A stretch of 16,010 nt of DNA, from the NCBI GenBank assembly GCA_041987425.1, contig JBHIWP010000099.1:1-16010 (forward strand), in the 5' to 3' direction. Below, in pieces: positions 6,644 through 13,852 of the stretch; the first letter of the stretch is position 1, and each line of letters begins with the position of its first letter. The position numbers and the translations under genes were made by a program. Under the pieces are notes generated by a model. The model did no database searches. It saw only the letters and a list, made by a program, of their open reading frames with translations, and had not been told where the DNA came from. This DNA comes from Leptofilum sp041987425 (GTDB taxonomy: Bacteria > Chloroflexota > Anaerolineae > Promineifilales > Promineifilaceae).

Positions 6644-6826
6644 TTACTTTACCTCTTCCACAGTCACTAAATGACTGACTTTGTTTACCATACCGCGAAT
6701 AACGGCCGTATCATCGTGCTCAACCGTTTGGTTTAGCTTTGTTAAACCCAAAGCGCGAATGGTTCCTTTTTGATCTTCTTTATAACCAATTGAACTTTTT
6801 GTGTACGTAATGCGTAACTTAGCCAT
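6644..6826 (-). CDS. rpmD: 50S ribosomal protein L30
   Basis: A 60-residue L30, MAKLRITYTKSSIGYKEDQK followed by GTIRALGLTKLNQTVEHDD, the expected fold and length. The frame also has a GTG two codons upstream (6832), but ATG at 6826 lies eight bases after GGAG and gives the usual N terminus, so I prefer it. The gene overlaps the end of rpsE by eight bases. The order rpsE-rpmD-rplO is standard in spc operons. Confidence 0.94.
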   Translation of the reverse strand: MAKLRITYTKSSIGYKEDQKGTIRALGLTKLNQTVEHDDTAVIRGMVNKVSHLVTVEEVK

Positions 6827-7343
6827 TGCCACGACTCCAAAACGGGGTTACATCAGCTACGTCCTTTCCACGGTCTGCAGCTACCTCTTTTACGCTCTTC
6901 AAACTGCGCAAACCGTTCATGGTTGCCTGCAGCACGTTCAATGCGTTGGCGCTGCCTAAAGATTTAGACAAAATGTCCCTATAGCCAGCCGCTTCAATGA
7001 CGGCACGAACGCCGCCCCCGGCAATAACACCAGTACCCGGCGAAGCAGGCTTAAGCAATACGCGCGCTGCACCATGCACCCCAATAATTTCATGCGGAAC
7101 TGTGCTGCCTACAATCGGCACCTTTGTCATCGATTTACGAGCAGCGTCCAATGCTTTGCGAATTGCATCTGGCACCGAACGTGCCTTGCCTACGCCAACG
7201 CTAACGCGCCCTTTGTTATCACCAACCACCACCGTTACGCGAAAGGCAAAACGGCGACCACCCTTTACAACCTTAGCAACGCGGGTAATATCGATGATTC
7301 GTTCGTCATATTCTTGTTCGAAACTTTGTCGTCTTTGACCCAT
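6819..7343 (-). CDS. rpsE: 30S ribosomal protein S5
   Basis: A 174-residue S5, which helps decoding fidelity and lies near the mRNA entry channel. The double-stranded RNA-binding-like domain covers about residues 14-77 with VVKGGRRFAFRVTVVVGDN at 25-43, and the second domain carries LLKPASPGTGVIAGGGVRAV (96-115). ATG start with GGAG seven bases upstream. It follows rplR by 14 bases and its last codons overlap rpmD. Confidence 0.97.
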   Translation of the reverse strand: MGQRRQSFEQEYDERIIDITRVAKVVKGGRRFAFRVTVVVGDNKGRVSVGVGKARSVPDAIRKALDAARKSMTKVPIVGSTVPHEIIGVHGAARVLLKPASPGTGVIAGGGVRAVIEAAGYRDILSKSLGSANALNVLQATMNGLRSLKSVKEVAADRGKDVADVTPFWSRGNG

Positions 7344-7357
7344 TTCTTTCTCCGTCC

Positions 7358-7720
7358 TTAGAAGTCGAGGCCGCCCTCGCGAGCACCTTCGGCCAGCGCT
7401 TTGATACGGCCGTGATACAGGTAACCGCCCCGGTCAAAAAGAACTGCGGAAACCCCAGCCTCTTTCGCCCGTTCGGCAATTGCCTTACCCACAATGGTTG
7501 CCTGTTCTTTCTTAGTCTTACCAGACACCTCTCCACGCAGCCCTTTATCTACAGTAGAAGCTGAGGCCAGGGTTTTTCCCGCCACATCATCAATAACCTG
7601 AGCATAAATGTGGTCCAGGCTGCGGAAAACATTTAGACGCGGCCGTTCGGCCGTTCCTGATATTCTTGTGCGAATGCGACGATGACGCCGCTTGCGTGCA
7701 ACTTTTGATTTAATAGCCAT
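7358..7720 (-). CDS. rplR: 50S ribosomal protein L18
   Basis: A 120-residue L18 that binds 5S rRNA together with L5. The Arg/Lys-rich N terminus (KSKVARKRRHRRIRTRISGT) is followed by RPRLNVFRSLDHIYAQVIDD and the C-terminal VLFDRGGYLYHGRIKALAEG, all typical. Length is normal. ATG start with AGAGG upstream, 15 bases after rplF. Codons here contain two CGGCCG sites eight bases apart (7640 and 7648) and one ACGGCCGT (7406). Confidence 0.97.
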   Translation of the reverse strand: MAIKSKVARKRRHRRIRTRISGTAERPRLNVFRSLDHIYAQVIDDVAGKTLASASTVDKGLRGEVSGKTKKEQATIVGKAIAERAKEAGVSAVLFDRGGYLYHGRIKALAEGAREGGLDF

Positions 7721-7735
7721 TGCTAACTACCTCTT

Positions 7736-8278
7736 CTAGACCTTGCCAGCTTTACCAGCTTTACGGCGAACGTATTCACCCCTGTAACGAATTCCCTTGC
7801 CCTTGTAAGGTTCCGGGGGACGCTGCTTGCGAATGACCGCAGCCACCTCACCCACAACCTGCTTGTCAATCCCAGAAATAATGATTGTCTTATTCCTGTT
7901 CTCAACCACAAAAGAAACGTCTTTTGGGGGGTCAAAACGAACGGGATGGGAGTAGCCCACGTTCAACACCAGCGTTTGGCCCTCCATCTCAGCGCGGTAA
8001 CCTACACCTTCAATGTCCAGGATTTTGGAAAAGCCTTCGCTTACGCCTAAAACCATGTTATTGACGAGCGCGCGAGTCAGCCCGTGCAAAGAGCGATGTT
8101 GACGTGAGTCAGACGGCCGTTTAACCGTCAAAACCCCATCTTCCTGCTCAAATTGCATGTCTGGATGAACAACTTGGGCCAGCTGCCCTTTAGGACCTTT
8201 TACATTAACGGTCCCCTTCTTCACTTCAATTTGCACCCCATTTGGAATAGTAATGGGGGCTTTACCTATGCGAGACAT
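7736..8278 (-). CDS. rplF: 50S ribosomal protein L6
   Basis: A 180-residue L6, located at the factor-binding side of the 50S subunit. It starts MSRIGKAPITIPNGVQIEVK, includes the middle segment SEGFSKILDIEGVGYRAEME, and ends with the family signature PPEPYKGKGIRYRGEYVRRK. ATG start with GGAGGG six bases upstream; 14 bases after rpsH. Confidence 0.97.
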   Translation of the reverse strand: MSRIGKAPITIPNGVQIEVKKGTVNVKGPKGQLAQVVHPDMQFEQEDGVLTVKRPSDSRQHRSLHGLTRALVNNMVLGVSEGFSKILDIEGVGYRAEMEGQTLVLNVGYSHPVRFDPPKDVSFVVENRNKTIIISGIDKQVVGEVAAVIRKQRPPEPYKGKGIRYRGEYVRRKAGKAGKV

Positions 8279-8292
8279 AATAATCCCTCCAA

Positions 8293-8700
8293 CTACCAGA
8301 CCTTACAGAGCACTTCGCCGCCAATACCTTTGCGGCGGGCCTGCTGCCCAGTCATAATGCCCTGAGAAGTGGTGACAACGGAAATACCCATGCCACTCAA
8401 CACCCAAGGAATCTCACCCTTACCAACATAGACACGGCGCCCAGGACGGCTAACCCGCTCCAGCCCAGTAATTACCGAGCGGCGAGTCCGCCGGTCGCCT
8501 ACATACTTCAAGGTTACCTGTAAAACCGCCTGCGGTTTCTCTGGCAGCACCTTGTATGCTTCAATATAACCTTCTTTCTGTAACACATCCGCTATCGCCA
8601 CCTTCACATTTGAATGCGGCATAGACACCGTCTTATGCTCCCGCATTTGGGCGTTGCGAATGCGTGTTAACATATCAGCAATTGGATCACTCATTGACAT
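8293..8700 (-). CDS. rpsH: 30S ribosomal protein S8
   Basis: A 135-residue S8, a primary 16S rRNA binder of the central domain and, in E. coli, the repressor of the spc operon. MSMSDPIADMLTRIRNAQMR at the start and the C-terminal GIGGEVLCKVW signature are diagnostic. Two in-frame ATGs lie at 8700 and 8694; the first has GGTGG six bases upstream and gives the commoner MSM.DPIADM form. It follows the S14 gene by 12 bases. Confidence 0.97.
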   Translation of the reverse strand: MSMSDPIADMLTRIRNAQMREHKTVSMPHSNVKVAIADVLQKEGYIEAYKVLPEKPQAVLQVTLKYVGDRRTRRSVITGLERVSRPGRRVYVGKGEIPWVLSGMGISVVTTSQGIMTGQQARRKGIGGEVLCKVW

Positions 8701-8712
8701 GACGCACCACCT

Positions 8713-8895
8713 TTACCAGCTTGATTTAACCACGCCAGGGATATTGCCCTGCAACGCCTGCTCACGGAAACAAATGCGGCACAGCCCAAAGCGGCGAATA
8801 TAGCCACGCGGCCGTCCACATAATTTACAACGATTACGAACCCGAACTTTATATTTGCGGTTCGATTCACGAGCAATCATTGATTTCTTTGCCAT
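8713..8895 (-). CDS. rpsZ: 30S ribosomal protein S14, zinc (type Z) form
   Basis: A 60-residue S14 (often called rpsN type Z). MAKKSMIARESNRKYKVRVR is followed by the zinc ribbon with Cys23, Cys26, Cys39 and Cys42 (CKLCGRPRGYIRRFGLCRIC), then REQALQGNIPGVVKSSW. It is the short form, about 61 residues rather than the 101-residue zinc-free form. The frame is open upstream, but the ATG at 8895 with GGGAG seven bases before it gives the right N terminus. One base separates it from the rplE stop. Confidence 0.96.
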   Translation of the reverse strand: MAKKSMIARESNRKYKVRVRNRCKLCGRPRGYIRRFGLCRICFREQALQGNIPGVVKSSW

Positions 8896-8896
8896 A

Positions 8897-9442
8897 CTAA
8901 TTCTCCCAGAAGGGCATGCCCAACATCGATAATAAACGCCGCCCTTCTTCATCCTGCTGGGCAGTGGTTACAATGCTAACTTCCATACCACGGATTTTAT
9001 CAATCCGATCGTAATCAATTTCAGGAAAAATCAACTGCTCGCGCAAGCCCAGGGTATAGTTACCACGCCCATCAAATGAATCTGGGGAAATACCCTGAAA
9101 GTCACGCGTACGAGGCAGCGCAACGTGAATAAGTCGCGTCAAAAACGCCCACATACGCTCACCGCGCAGGGTTACCTTCAACCCAATTACGCGGCCTTCG
9201 CGCAGCTTAAAGCTGGCAATTGAATTTTTCGCTTTGGTCAACACTGGCTTCTGGCCTGTAATTGCAGTAATGTCATTTACCGCAAACTCAATCGCTTTGG
9301 CATTATCCAAAGCTTCGCCTAAACCAACGTTAACCACAATCTTTGTAACGCGCGGCACCTGCATTACGCTTGAGTATTCAAACTCCTTCATTAAGGCAGG
9401 CACCACTTCATCTGCATACTGCTGTTTAAGTGGTGTGAACAC
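8897..9442 (-). CDS. rplE: 50S ribosomal protein L5
   Basis: A 181-residue L5, which binds 5S rRNA and touches the P-site tRNA in the central protuberance. Visible family segments are VPRVTKIVVNVGLGEA (29-44), ITGQKPVLTKAKNSIASFKL (61-80), and the C-terminal LIFPEIDYDRIDKIRGMEVS. The start is GTG at 9442 with GGAGG six bases upstream; no ATG nearby gives the expected N terminus. The 85-base gap from rplX precedes it. Confidence 0.96.
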   Translation of the reverse strand: MFTPLKQQYADEVVPALMKEFEYSSVMQVPRVTKIVVNVGLGEALDNAKAIEFAVNDITAITGQKPVLTKAKNSIASFKLREGRVIGLKVTLRGERMWAFLTRLIHVALPRTRDFQGISPDSFDGRGNYTLGLREQLIFPEIDYDRIDKIRGMEVSIVTTAQQDEEGRRLLSMLGMPFWEN

Positions 9443-9464
9443 AATTTACCTCCGACTTGAGTGG

Positions 9465-9500
9465 CAGGTTAGCATACAGTTTCTGTACTTAGGCCACCTG
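9465..9500 (-). other. Weak inverted repeat in rplX-rplE gap
   Basis: CAGGT at 9465-9469 faces ACCTG at 9496-9500, and inside TACAG at 9475-9479 pairs with CTGTA at 9483-9487 around a TTT loop. The two short stems are separated by unpaired bases. This could be a modest RNA structure upstream of the rplE ribosome binding site, or chance. Confidence 0.25.
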
Positions 9501-9527
9501 GCTCACCGACGGTACAAATAAAATAGT

Positions 9528-9851
9528 TTAGCTTATTGGATTTCCGCTTTTCTTTGAATAACGAACGCGGTTTCCATCTTCATCATGACGAATTCCCACG
9601 CGAGTGAGCTCGCCAGTTTCTGGGCAAACAAGCATTACATTGGAGGCGCTAATTGGGGCTTCAAATTCAATAATGCCACCTTGCGCCTGGCTGCGTCCGC
9701 CCGTAGGACGGGGCTTTTGATGCTTCTTCACCAAATTAACGCCAGATACCACAACGCGATTCTCTTTTGGCAGAACGCGCTGAACGGTACCCCGGGTGCC
9801 TTTATAGTTGCCAGAAACAACTTCTACTTCATCTCCAACTTTAATTCGCAT
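9528..9851 (-). CDS. rplX: 50S ribosomal protein L24
   Basis: A 107-residue L24, an assembly initiator of the 50S subunit located near the tunnel exit. The KOW domain is at the start (MRIKVGDEVEVVSGNYKGTR), followed by VNLVKKHQKPR and VCPETGELTRVGIRHDEDGN near the end. The frame is open upstream, but ATG at 9851 with AGAGGAAG just upstream gives the family N terminus and avoids overlapping rplN. Ten bases follow the rplN stop. Confidence 0.95.
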   Translation of the reverse strand: MRIKVGDEVEVVSGNYKGTRGTVQRVLPKENRVVVSGVNLVKKHQKPRPTGGRSQAQGGIIEFEAPISASNVMLVCPETGELTRVGIRHDEDGNRVRYSKKSGNPIS

Positions 9852-9861
9852 AGCTTCCTCT

Positions 9862-10233
9862 CTATAACACCTCTGGTGCCAGCGACATGATGCGGTTATA
9901 GCCAGCCGGACGAAGCTCACGGGCAACGGGACCAAAAATTCGGGTGCCGATTGGGTTTTTACTGTCCGGATCAACAATTACTGCGGCATTATCATCAAAG
10001 CGAATATAGCTACCATCATCGCGCTTATACTCTTTTTTGGTGCGCACAATAACTGCTTTTACCACGGAACCCTTCTTCACGGCCGAATTTGGCACAGCTT
10101 TCTTAACCGTCGCCGTAACCATATCGCCCACGCTGCCGTAGCGGCGAATTGAACCGCCCATTACCTGAATGACCAGCAGTTCACGAGCACCGGAATTGTC
10201 TGCGACATTCAAACGACTTTCTTTTTGAATCAT
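9862..10233 (-). CDS. rplN: 50S ribosomal protein L14
   Basis: A 123-residue L14, exactly the usual length, at the subunit interface (bridge to 16S rRNA). MIQKESRLNVADNSGARELL and IFGPVARELRPAGYNRIMSL are diagnostic. ATG start with AGAGGA seven bases upstream, 12 bases after rpsQ. It marks the conventional start of the spc section, but there is no long gap or visible promoter in front of it, so it is probably co-transcribed with the S10 section. Confidence 0.97.
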   Translation of the reverse strand: MIQKESRLNVADNSGARELLVIQVMGGSIRRYGSVGDMVTATVKKAVPNSAVKKGSVVKAVIVRTKKEYKRDDGSYIRFDDNAAVIVDPDSKNPIGTRIFGPVARELRPAGYNRIMSLAPEVL

Positions 10234-10245
10234 GATGCAGTCCTC

Positions 10246-10497
10246 TTACTTTGCTCGCTCCAAAACGGAGACAACCGCCCACCGCTTATGACGGCTAATG
10301 GGTTTGGATTCAATAATTTCTACTCGATCACCAATCTGGCATTCGTTTGTTTCGTCATGAGCCTTATATTTTCTTACCAGCCGCATGACTTTGCCGTAAA
10401 TTGGGTGGCGTTTTGTTGTGGTCACGGCGACGACAACGGTTTTGTCCATTTTGTCGCTCGTCACAACGCCTTTTAATCGTTTACGCTGCTCTCTCAT
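10246..10497 (-). CDS. rpsQ: 30S ribosomal protein S17
   Basis: An 83-residue S17, a primary 16S rRNA binder with an OB fold. MREQRKRLKGVVTSDKMDKT at the start and the signature GDRVEIIESKPISRHKRWAV near the end are characteristic. ATG start, AGAGG upstream, nine bases after the rpmC stop. Confidence 0.97.
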   Translation of the reverse strand: MREQRKRLKGVVTSDKMDKTVVVAVTTTKRHPIYGKVMRLVRKYKAHDETNECQIGDRVEIIESKPISRHKRWAVVSVLERAK

Positions 10498-10506
10498 GGT
10501 CTACCT

Positions 10507-10935
10507 CTATCCTGTAACCTCAACGGCTACAGCACGTTGGGGTTGTTTTACCTTTTTGGCCTGGCGGCGGCTGTGCGGCCGTTTCTTATTTAAATTCACC
10601 AGCGCAGTAGCCAGCTCATCACCGCTGCCATCGACAAAGGTTACTTGCCAGCCGCTGTCTTCGTAGCTGTACCGGGCTGACGCTTCCCACTCTTTACCGG
10701 CTAGAGCGGCAGAGAGGGCTTCATTGGCAACGGCCGTTTCAATCGCCAGTTGTCGCATGTTCAAAACCGTTTCCAATTGAGCAATCTCACGGCGTACGGT
10801 CTTGAGACGTGCATAGTTTTCTAGCCGTGCAGAAGCCTTCTGGAACCGCAGGTTAAACATCTCCTCGCGGCTGTTTTCCAGCATCTCTTCCAGCTTGGCA
10901 TCGCTCATCTCACGTAATTCAACAATATTGGCCAT
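10507..10935 (-). CDS. rpmC: 50S ribosomal protein L29 with long C-terminal extension
   Basis: A 142-residue protein. Residues 1-65 are L29: ELREMSDAKLEEMLENSREE and MFNLRFQKASARLENYARLK, an alpha-helical hairpin next to the tunnel exit and the signal recognition particle/trigger factor site. Most bacterial L29 proteins end near residue 65; here about 77 more residues follow, with a mixed region (EWEASARYSYEDSGWQVTF, 82-100) and a basic stretch (KKRPHSRRQAKKVKQPQR, 117-134). I do not recognise the extension. The frame is uninterrupted, and rpsQ follows after nine bases. The ATG shares one base with the rplP stop (TAATG), indicating translational coupling. Confidence 0.93.
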   Translation of the reverse strand: MANIVELREMSDAKLEEMLENSREEMFNLRFQKASARLENYARLKTVRREIAQLETVLNMRQLAIETAVANEALSAALAGKEWEASARYSYEDSGWQVTFVDGSGDELATALVNLNKKRPHSRRQAKKVKQPQRAVAVEVTG

Positions 10936-11351
10936 TACAACCGATCCTCCCGAGAAACAATCTGCGTTTTAATCGGCAGCTTATAGCTGGCCAGACGAAG
11001 CGCCTCACGTGCGACATCATCCGGAACCCCAGCAACCTCAAACAATATGCGGCCTGGTTTCACAACCGCCACGTAATGATCTACAGAACCCTTACCTTTA
11101 CCCATGCGGGTCTCGGCCGGTTTTGCAGTAACGGGCTTGTCGGGGAAAATTCGAATCCAATATTTGCCGCGCCGCTTGTTGTGACGCACAACCACACGGC
11201 GAATAGCTTCAATCTGGCGGCTGGTGATCCAACCAGGCTCCAGGGCCTGGATGCCATATTCACCGTTCAATAAATCAGAGCCGCCCTTAGCCATACCGCG
11301 CATGCGCCCACGGAATTGCTTACGGTATTTTGCTCGCTTTGGCATTAACAT
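10935..11351 (-). CDS. rplP: 50S ribosomal protein L16
   Basis: A 138-residue L16, near the peptidyl transferase centre and A-site tRNA. MLMPKRAKYRKQFRGRMRGM, the segment RGKYWIRIFPDKPVTAKPAE and MGKGKGSVDHYVAVVKPGRI are classic. Two in-frame ATGs at 11351 and 11345; the first gives the usual MLMPKR start with GGAG eight bases upstream. The 55-base gap from rpsC shows only a very weak stem. Confidence 0.97.
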   Translation of the reverse strand: MLMPKRAKYRKQFRGRMRGMAKGGSDLLNGEYGIQALEPGWITSRQIEAIRRVVVRHNKRRGKYWIRIFPDKPVTAKPAETRMGKGKGSVDHYVAVVKPGRILFEVAGVPDDVAREALRLASYKLPIKTQIVSREDRL

Positions 11352-11406
11352 AGCTCAAACTCCGTCCAAAAATCAGGAAAGTTATTATCCTCTCCAGAAT
11401 TTACTC

Positions 11407-12078
11407 TTACTCACTAATATAGACATCCGTGGCTTCAAACTCAGTCTTCTGCGGCAGGATTTCACCTTTATAGACCCAAACTTTCACGCCAATCTGGCCA
11501 AAAGTTGTTAGAGCCTCGGTAAACCCGTACTGCAGATCTGCCCGAATTGTGTTGCGGGGCACACGGCCGTCCCACAGTTTTTCCTTACGCGCCATTTCAG
11601 AACCACCTAAACGGCCGCTTACCTCAATGCGGATACCCTCCACACCCTGGCGCATGGCCTGCTGAATGGCACGCTTCATAGCCCTGCTATGGGAAATACG
11701 GCGCTGCAGCTGACCAGCAATATTCTCAGCAATGAGCTGAGCATCTGTATCCGGCTGGGAGATCTCTTCCACCTCAACCCGAACAGCCTTGTCAGTTAAA
11801 TCACGCAGCTTGCCACGCAGATCCTTCACAGATGCACCCTTACGGCCGATCACAATACCCGGACGGGCCGTATGAATCGTTACCTGAACCTGATTGGGAA
11901 ACCGCTCAATCTCCAGCAGAGAAATGCCCGCCGAAGGCAACTCTTTCATGATGAGTTCACGAATCGCAAAATCTTCATGCAAGCGTTCTTCGTACTGCTT
12001 TCCCTCGGCAAACCAGCGCGTATTCCAATCGCGAATTGATTTTAAACGGAATCCAACAGGATGTACTTTGCGTCCCAA
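11407..12078 (-). CDS. rpsC: 30S ribosomal protein S3
   Basis: A 223-residue S3, part of the mRNA entry site and its helicase. MGRKVHPVGFRLKSIRDWNT at the start, the type II KH domain with the GRKG loop at 78-81 (ARPGIVIGRKGASVKDLRGK), and the C-terminal domain with EGIRIEVSGRLGGSEMARKE. The start is TTG at 12078 with GGAGG seven bases upstream, since this gives the invariant MG.KVHP N terminus. A 15-codon mini-ORF fills the gap between rplV and this start. Confidence 0.96.
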   Translation of the reverse strand: MGRKVHPVGFRLKSIRDWNTRWFAEGKQYEERLHEDFAIRELIMKELPSAGISLLEIERFPNQVQVTIHTARPGIVIGRKGASVKDLRGKLRDLTDKAVRVEVEEISQPDTDAQLIAENIAGQLQRRISHSRAMKRAIQQAMRQGVEGIRIEVSGRLGGSEMARKEKLWDGRVPRNTIRADLQYGFTEALTTFGQIGVKVWVYKGEILPQKTEFEATDVYISE

Positions 12079-12080
12079 GA

Positions 12081-12128
12081 CTAATCCTCCATACGAGCAG
12101 TAACGGTGATGTTACCGATCGTTTTCAT
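12081..12128 (-). CDS. Possible 15-codon mini-ORF between rplV and rpsC
   Basis: The rplV stop reads TAATG; this ATG opens a frame encoding MKTIGNITVTARMED, closed by TAG at 12081-12083, two bases before the rpsC TTG. The rpsC Shine-Dalgarno GGAGG lies within its last codons. It has no strong Shine-Dalgarno of its own but could be reached by a ribosome terminating rplV, passing it on to rpsC. It may equally be chance in a 49-base gap. Confidence 0.25.
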   Translation of the reverse strand: MKTIGNITVTARMED

Positions 12129-12508
12129 TAATAATCACCGTACTCAACTACATCCCGCTCAGCCAAAACGACTGTCACATGGGATGACCGCTTAATAATG
12201 GGCCGAAAACGGCCGCGTCCGGCAAACCGACCCCCGTAGGGTGCCTTGCGATGGCGCGGTCCGTCGTCTGCAAAAATCTGTCTTACATAGAGCTCATCAG
12301 CTTCCAGACCAAAATTTTGCTCAGCATTGGCCACTGCGGAGGCAATCAGCTTATATACAGGTTCAGCCGCACGTTGGGGCATAAAGCGCAGCGTATCCAA
12401 CGCCTCTTGGGCATTCTTGCCGCGCACCGTGTCCACCACCAATCGAACCTTCTGGGGCGTTATTTGTAAGTGGCGCAATTTCGCCTTAATCTCAAATACT
12501 TCTGCCAT
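12128..12508 (-). CDS. rplV: 50S ribosomal protein L22
   Basis: A 126-residue L22 lining the nascent peptide tunnel. Recognisable are LRHLQITPQKVRLVVDTVRG (11-30), AVANAEQNFGLEADELYV (59-75) and the hairpin loop DGPRHRKAPYGGRFAGRGRF (82-101) that reaches into the tunnel, followed by SHVTVVL. The loop is about four residues longer than in the common version I recall (GP to SH). ATG start, two bases after rpsS; its AGGGG-like binding site is inside rpsS. Confidence 0.96.
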   Translation of the reverse strand: MAEVFEIKAKLRHLQITPQKVRLVVDTVRGKNAQEALDTLRFMPQRAAEPVYKLIASAVANAEQNFGLEADELYVRQIFADDGPRHRKAPYGGRFAGRGRFRPIIKRSSHVTVVLAERDVVEYGDY

Positions 12509-12510
12509 GA

Positions 12511-12792
12511 TTAACGACGCCCCTTCTTTTCCGCTTTGCTAATATGGCCACGAAACGTGCGCGTGGGGGCAAATTCACCCAGCTTGTGCCCCACCATGTT
12601 TTCCGTAACATAAATCGGAATATGGCGACGGCCGTCATAAACAGCAATTGTGTGCCCAACCATCTGCGGAAAAACAGTACTAGACCGAGACCAGGTACGA
12701 ATCACCTCACGCTTCTTAGAGCTGTTTAGCGCCTCAACCTTCTTCAGTAACTTCGGACTAATATATGGACCTTTCTTTAATGAACGAGACAT
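12511..12792 (-). CDS. rpsS: 30S ribosomal protein S19
   Basis: A 93-residue S19 of the 30S head, partner of S13. MSRSLKKGPYISPKLLKKVE at the start and the signature ENMVGHKLGEFAPTRTFRGH (64-83) are diagnostic. ATG start with GGAGG 11 bases upstream, 15 bases after rplB. Confidence 0.97.
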   Translation of the reverse strand: MSRSLKKGPYISPKLLKKVEALNSSKKREVIRTWSRSSTVFPQMVGHTIAVYDGRRHIPIYVTENMVGHKLGEFAPTRTFRGHISKAEKKGRR

Positions 12793-12807
12793 TTTCTAAT
12801 CTACCTC

Positions 12808-13650
12808 CTACCGACGCTTCTTACTGCGACGACGGAAAATGAACTTATCCGTAGCCTTATTACGACGAGTACGTTTACCTTGCGCCGGTTGCCCCCACGG
12901 GGTCTTCGGTGCGGCCATACCAATAGGTGAACGGCCCTCACCACCACCATGAGGATGGTCGTTCGGGTTCATGGCTGAACCGCGCACGCCCGGGCGAATA
13001 CCCAGATGCCGCTTACGGCCTGCCTTACCCAGCTTCACGTTGCCATGCTCCACATTGCCTACCTGACCAATCGTCGCCAGGCACTCTTGCGGCACATAAC
13101 GCTCTTCGCCAGAAGGCAAGCGCAGCGTTGCGTAACGGGGATGATCCTTGGCCAGCAGCTGTGCCGATGTACCAGCCGAGCGCACCATCTGTGCGCCACG
13201 ACCTACCTGTAGCTCAATATTGTGAACCTGCGTACCTAAGGGAATGTCTTGCAATGGCAGCGCATTACCAGGACGAATCTCTGCCCCAGGGCCACTCATT
13301 ACCTCATCCCCTACACGCAGCCCTAGCGGGGCAATAATGTAGCGCTTCTCTCCATCCGCATATACAAGCAGCGCAATGCGCGCCGAGCGGTTTGGGTCAT
13401 ATTCAATTGAACTGACCCGGGCAGGAATTCCAAACTTGTCGCGTCGCTTGAAATCAATCTCACGATAGCGGCGCTTGTGTCCACCGCCACGATGACGAAT
13501 GGTGATCTTCCCGCGAAAGTTACGGCCACCTTGCTTTCTTAAACCTCTTGTAAGACTGCGCTCCGGGCCTACCCGGGTCACTTCTTCAAAGGTTTGCCCA
13601 CTCATGTCTCGGCGGCCTGGAGACGTAGGCTTAAAAATTTTGATAGGCAT
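12808..13650 (-). CDS. rplB: 50S ribosomal protein L2
   Basis: A 280-residue L2, required for subunit association and peptidyl transferase centre integrity. The RNA-binding domain spans about residues 60-190 and the C-terminal motif GSAMNPNDHPHGGGEG is at 224-239; the His at 232 corresponds to the functionally important His229 of E. coli L2. The position before Asp is Asn (Val in many species). The basic tail FIFRRRSKKRR is normal. ATG start with GGAGG four bases upstream. A 202-base non-coding region separates it from rplW. Confidence 0.97.
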   Translation of the reverse strand: MPIKIFKPTSPGRRDMSGQTFEEVTRVGPERSLTRGLRKQGGRNFRGKITIRHRGGGHKRRYREIDFKRRDKFGIPARVSSIEYDPNRSARIALLVYADGEKRYIIAPLGLRVGDEVMSGPGAEIRPGNALPLQDIPLGTQVHNIELQVGRGAQMVRSAGTSAQLLAKDHPRYATLRLPSGEERYVPQECLATIGQVGNVEHGNVKLGKAGRKRHLGIRPGVRGSAMNPNDHPHGGGEGRSPIGMAAPKTPWGQPAQGKRTRRNKATDKFIFRRRSKKRR

Positions 13651-13852
13651 ATTTCCTCCAGAGACGGGTTACAGACATTTTGGCCTGTCAGGAACAAACC
13701 CCTTCAGGCAAACGCCCTCATCCCTGCTCAAAAAATTCTTAACACTAATGCTGAAGCAATTCTGCATTAACAGTTAGCAGCAAGTTAAATCTGCTTCAGC
13801 TTAAGCGTTTCGCACCAGCCTCATTATCCAATGAGATTGGTTTGGCAAAGCG
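13651..13852 (-). promoter_or_regulatory. Long structured rplW-rplB intergenic region
   Basis: At 202 bases this is the longest gap in the window; I see no gene in it. In transcription order it holds hairpin A, CTCATT (13820-13825) with AATGAG (13830-13835) around a four-base loop, plus an outer ACCA/TGGT pair (13814-13817 with 13838-13841); hairpin B, GCTGAAGCA (13750-13758) with TGCTTCAGC (13792-13800), enclosing CTGC/GCAG (13762-13765 with 13777-13780); a run of six T on the transcribed strand at 13730-13735; and hairpin C, GCCTG (13683-13687) with CAGGC (13705-13709). It then leads into the rplB binding site. It looks like a leader or attenuator inside the operon; the ligand, if any, is unknown. 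Confidence 0.45.

Noticed and set aside
8896..8952. 19-residue N-terminal extension of S14
   Set aside because: It overlaps the end of rplE; ATG at 8895 gives the standard 60-residue zinc-type S14.
9852..9977. 42-residue N-terminal extension of L24
   Set aside because: It would overlap rplN heavily and the ATG at 9851 has a good binding site and the family N terminus.
11352..11406. Terminator between rpsC and rplP (AGGA/TCCT followed by a T run)
   Set aside because: The stem has only four or five pairs with a large loop, too weak to call.
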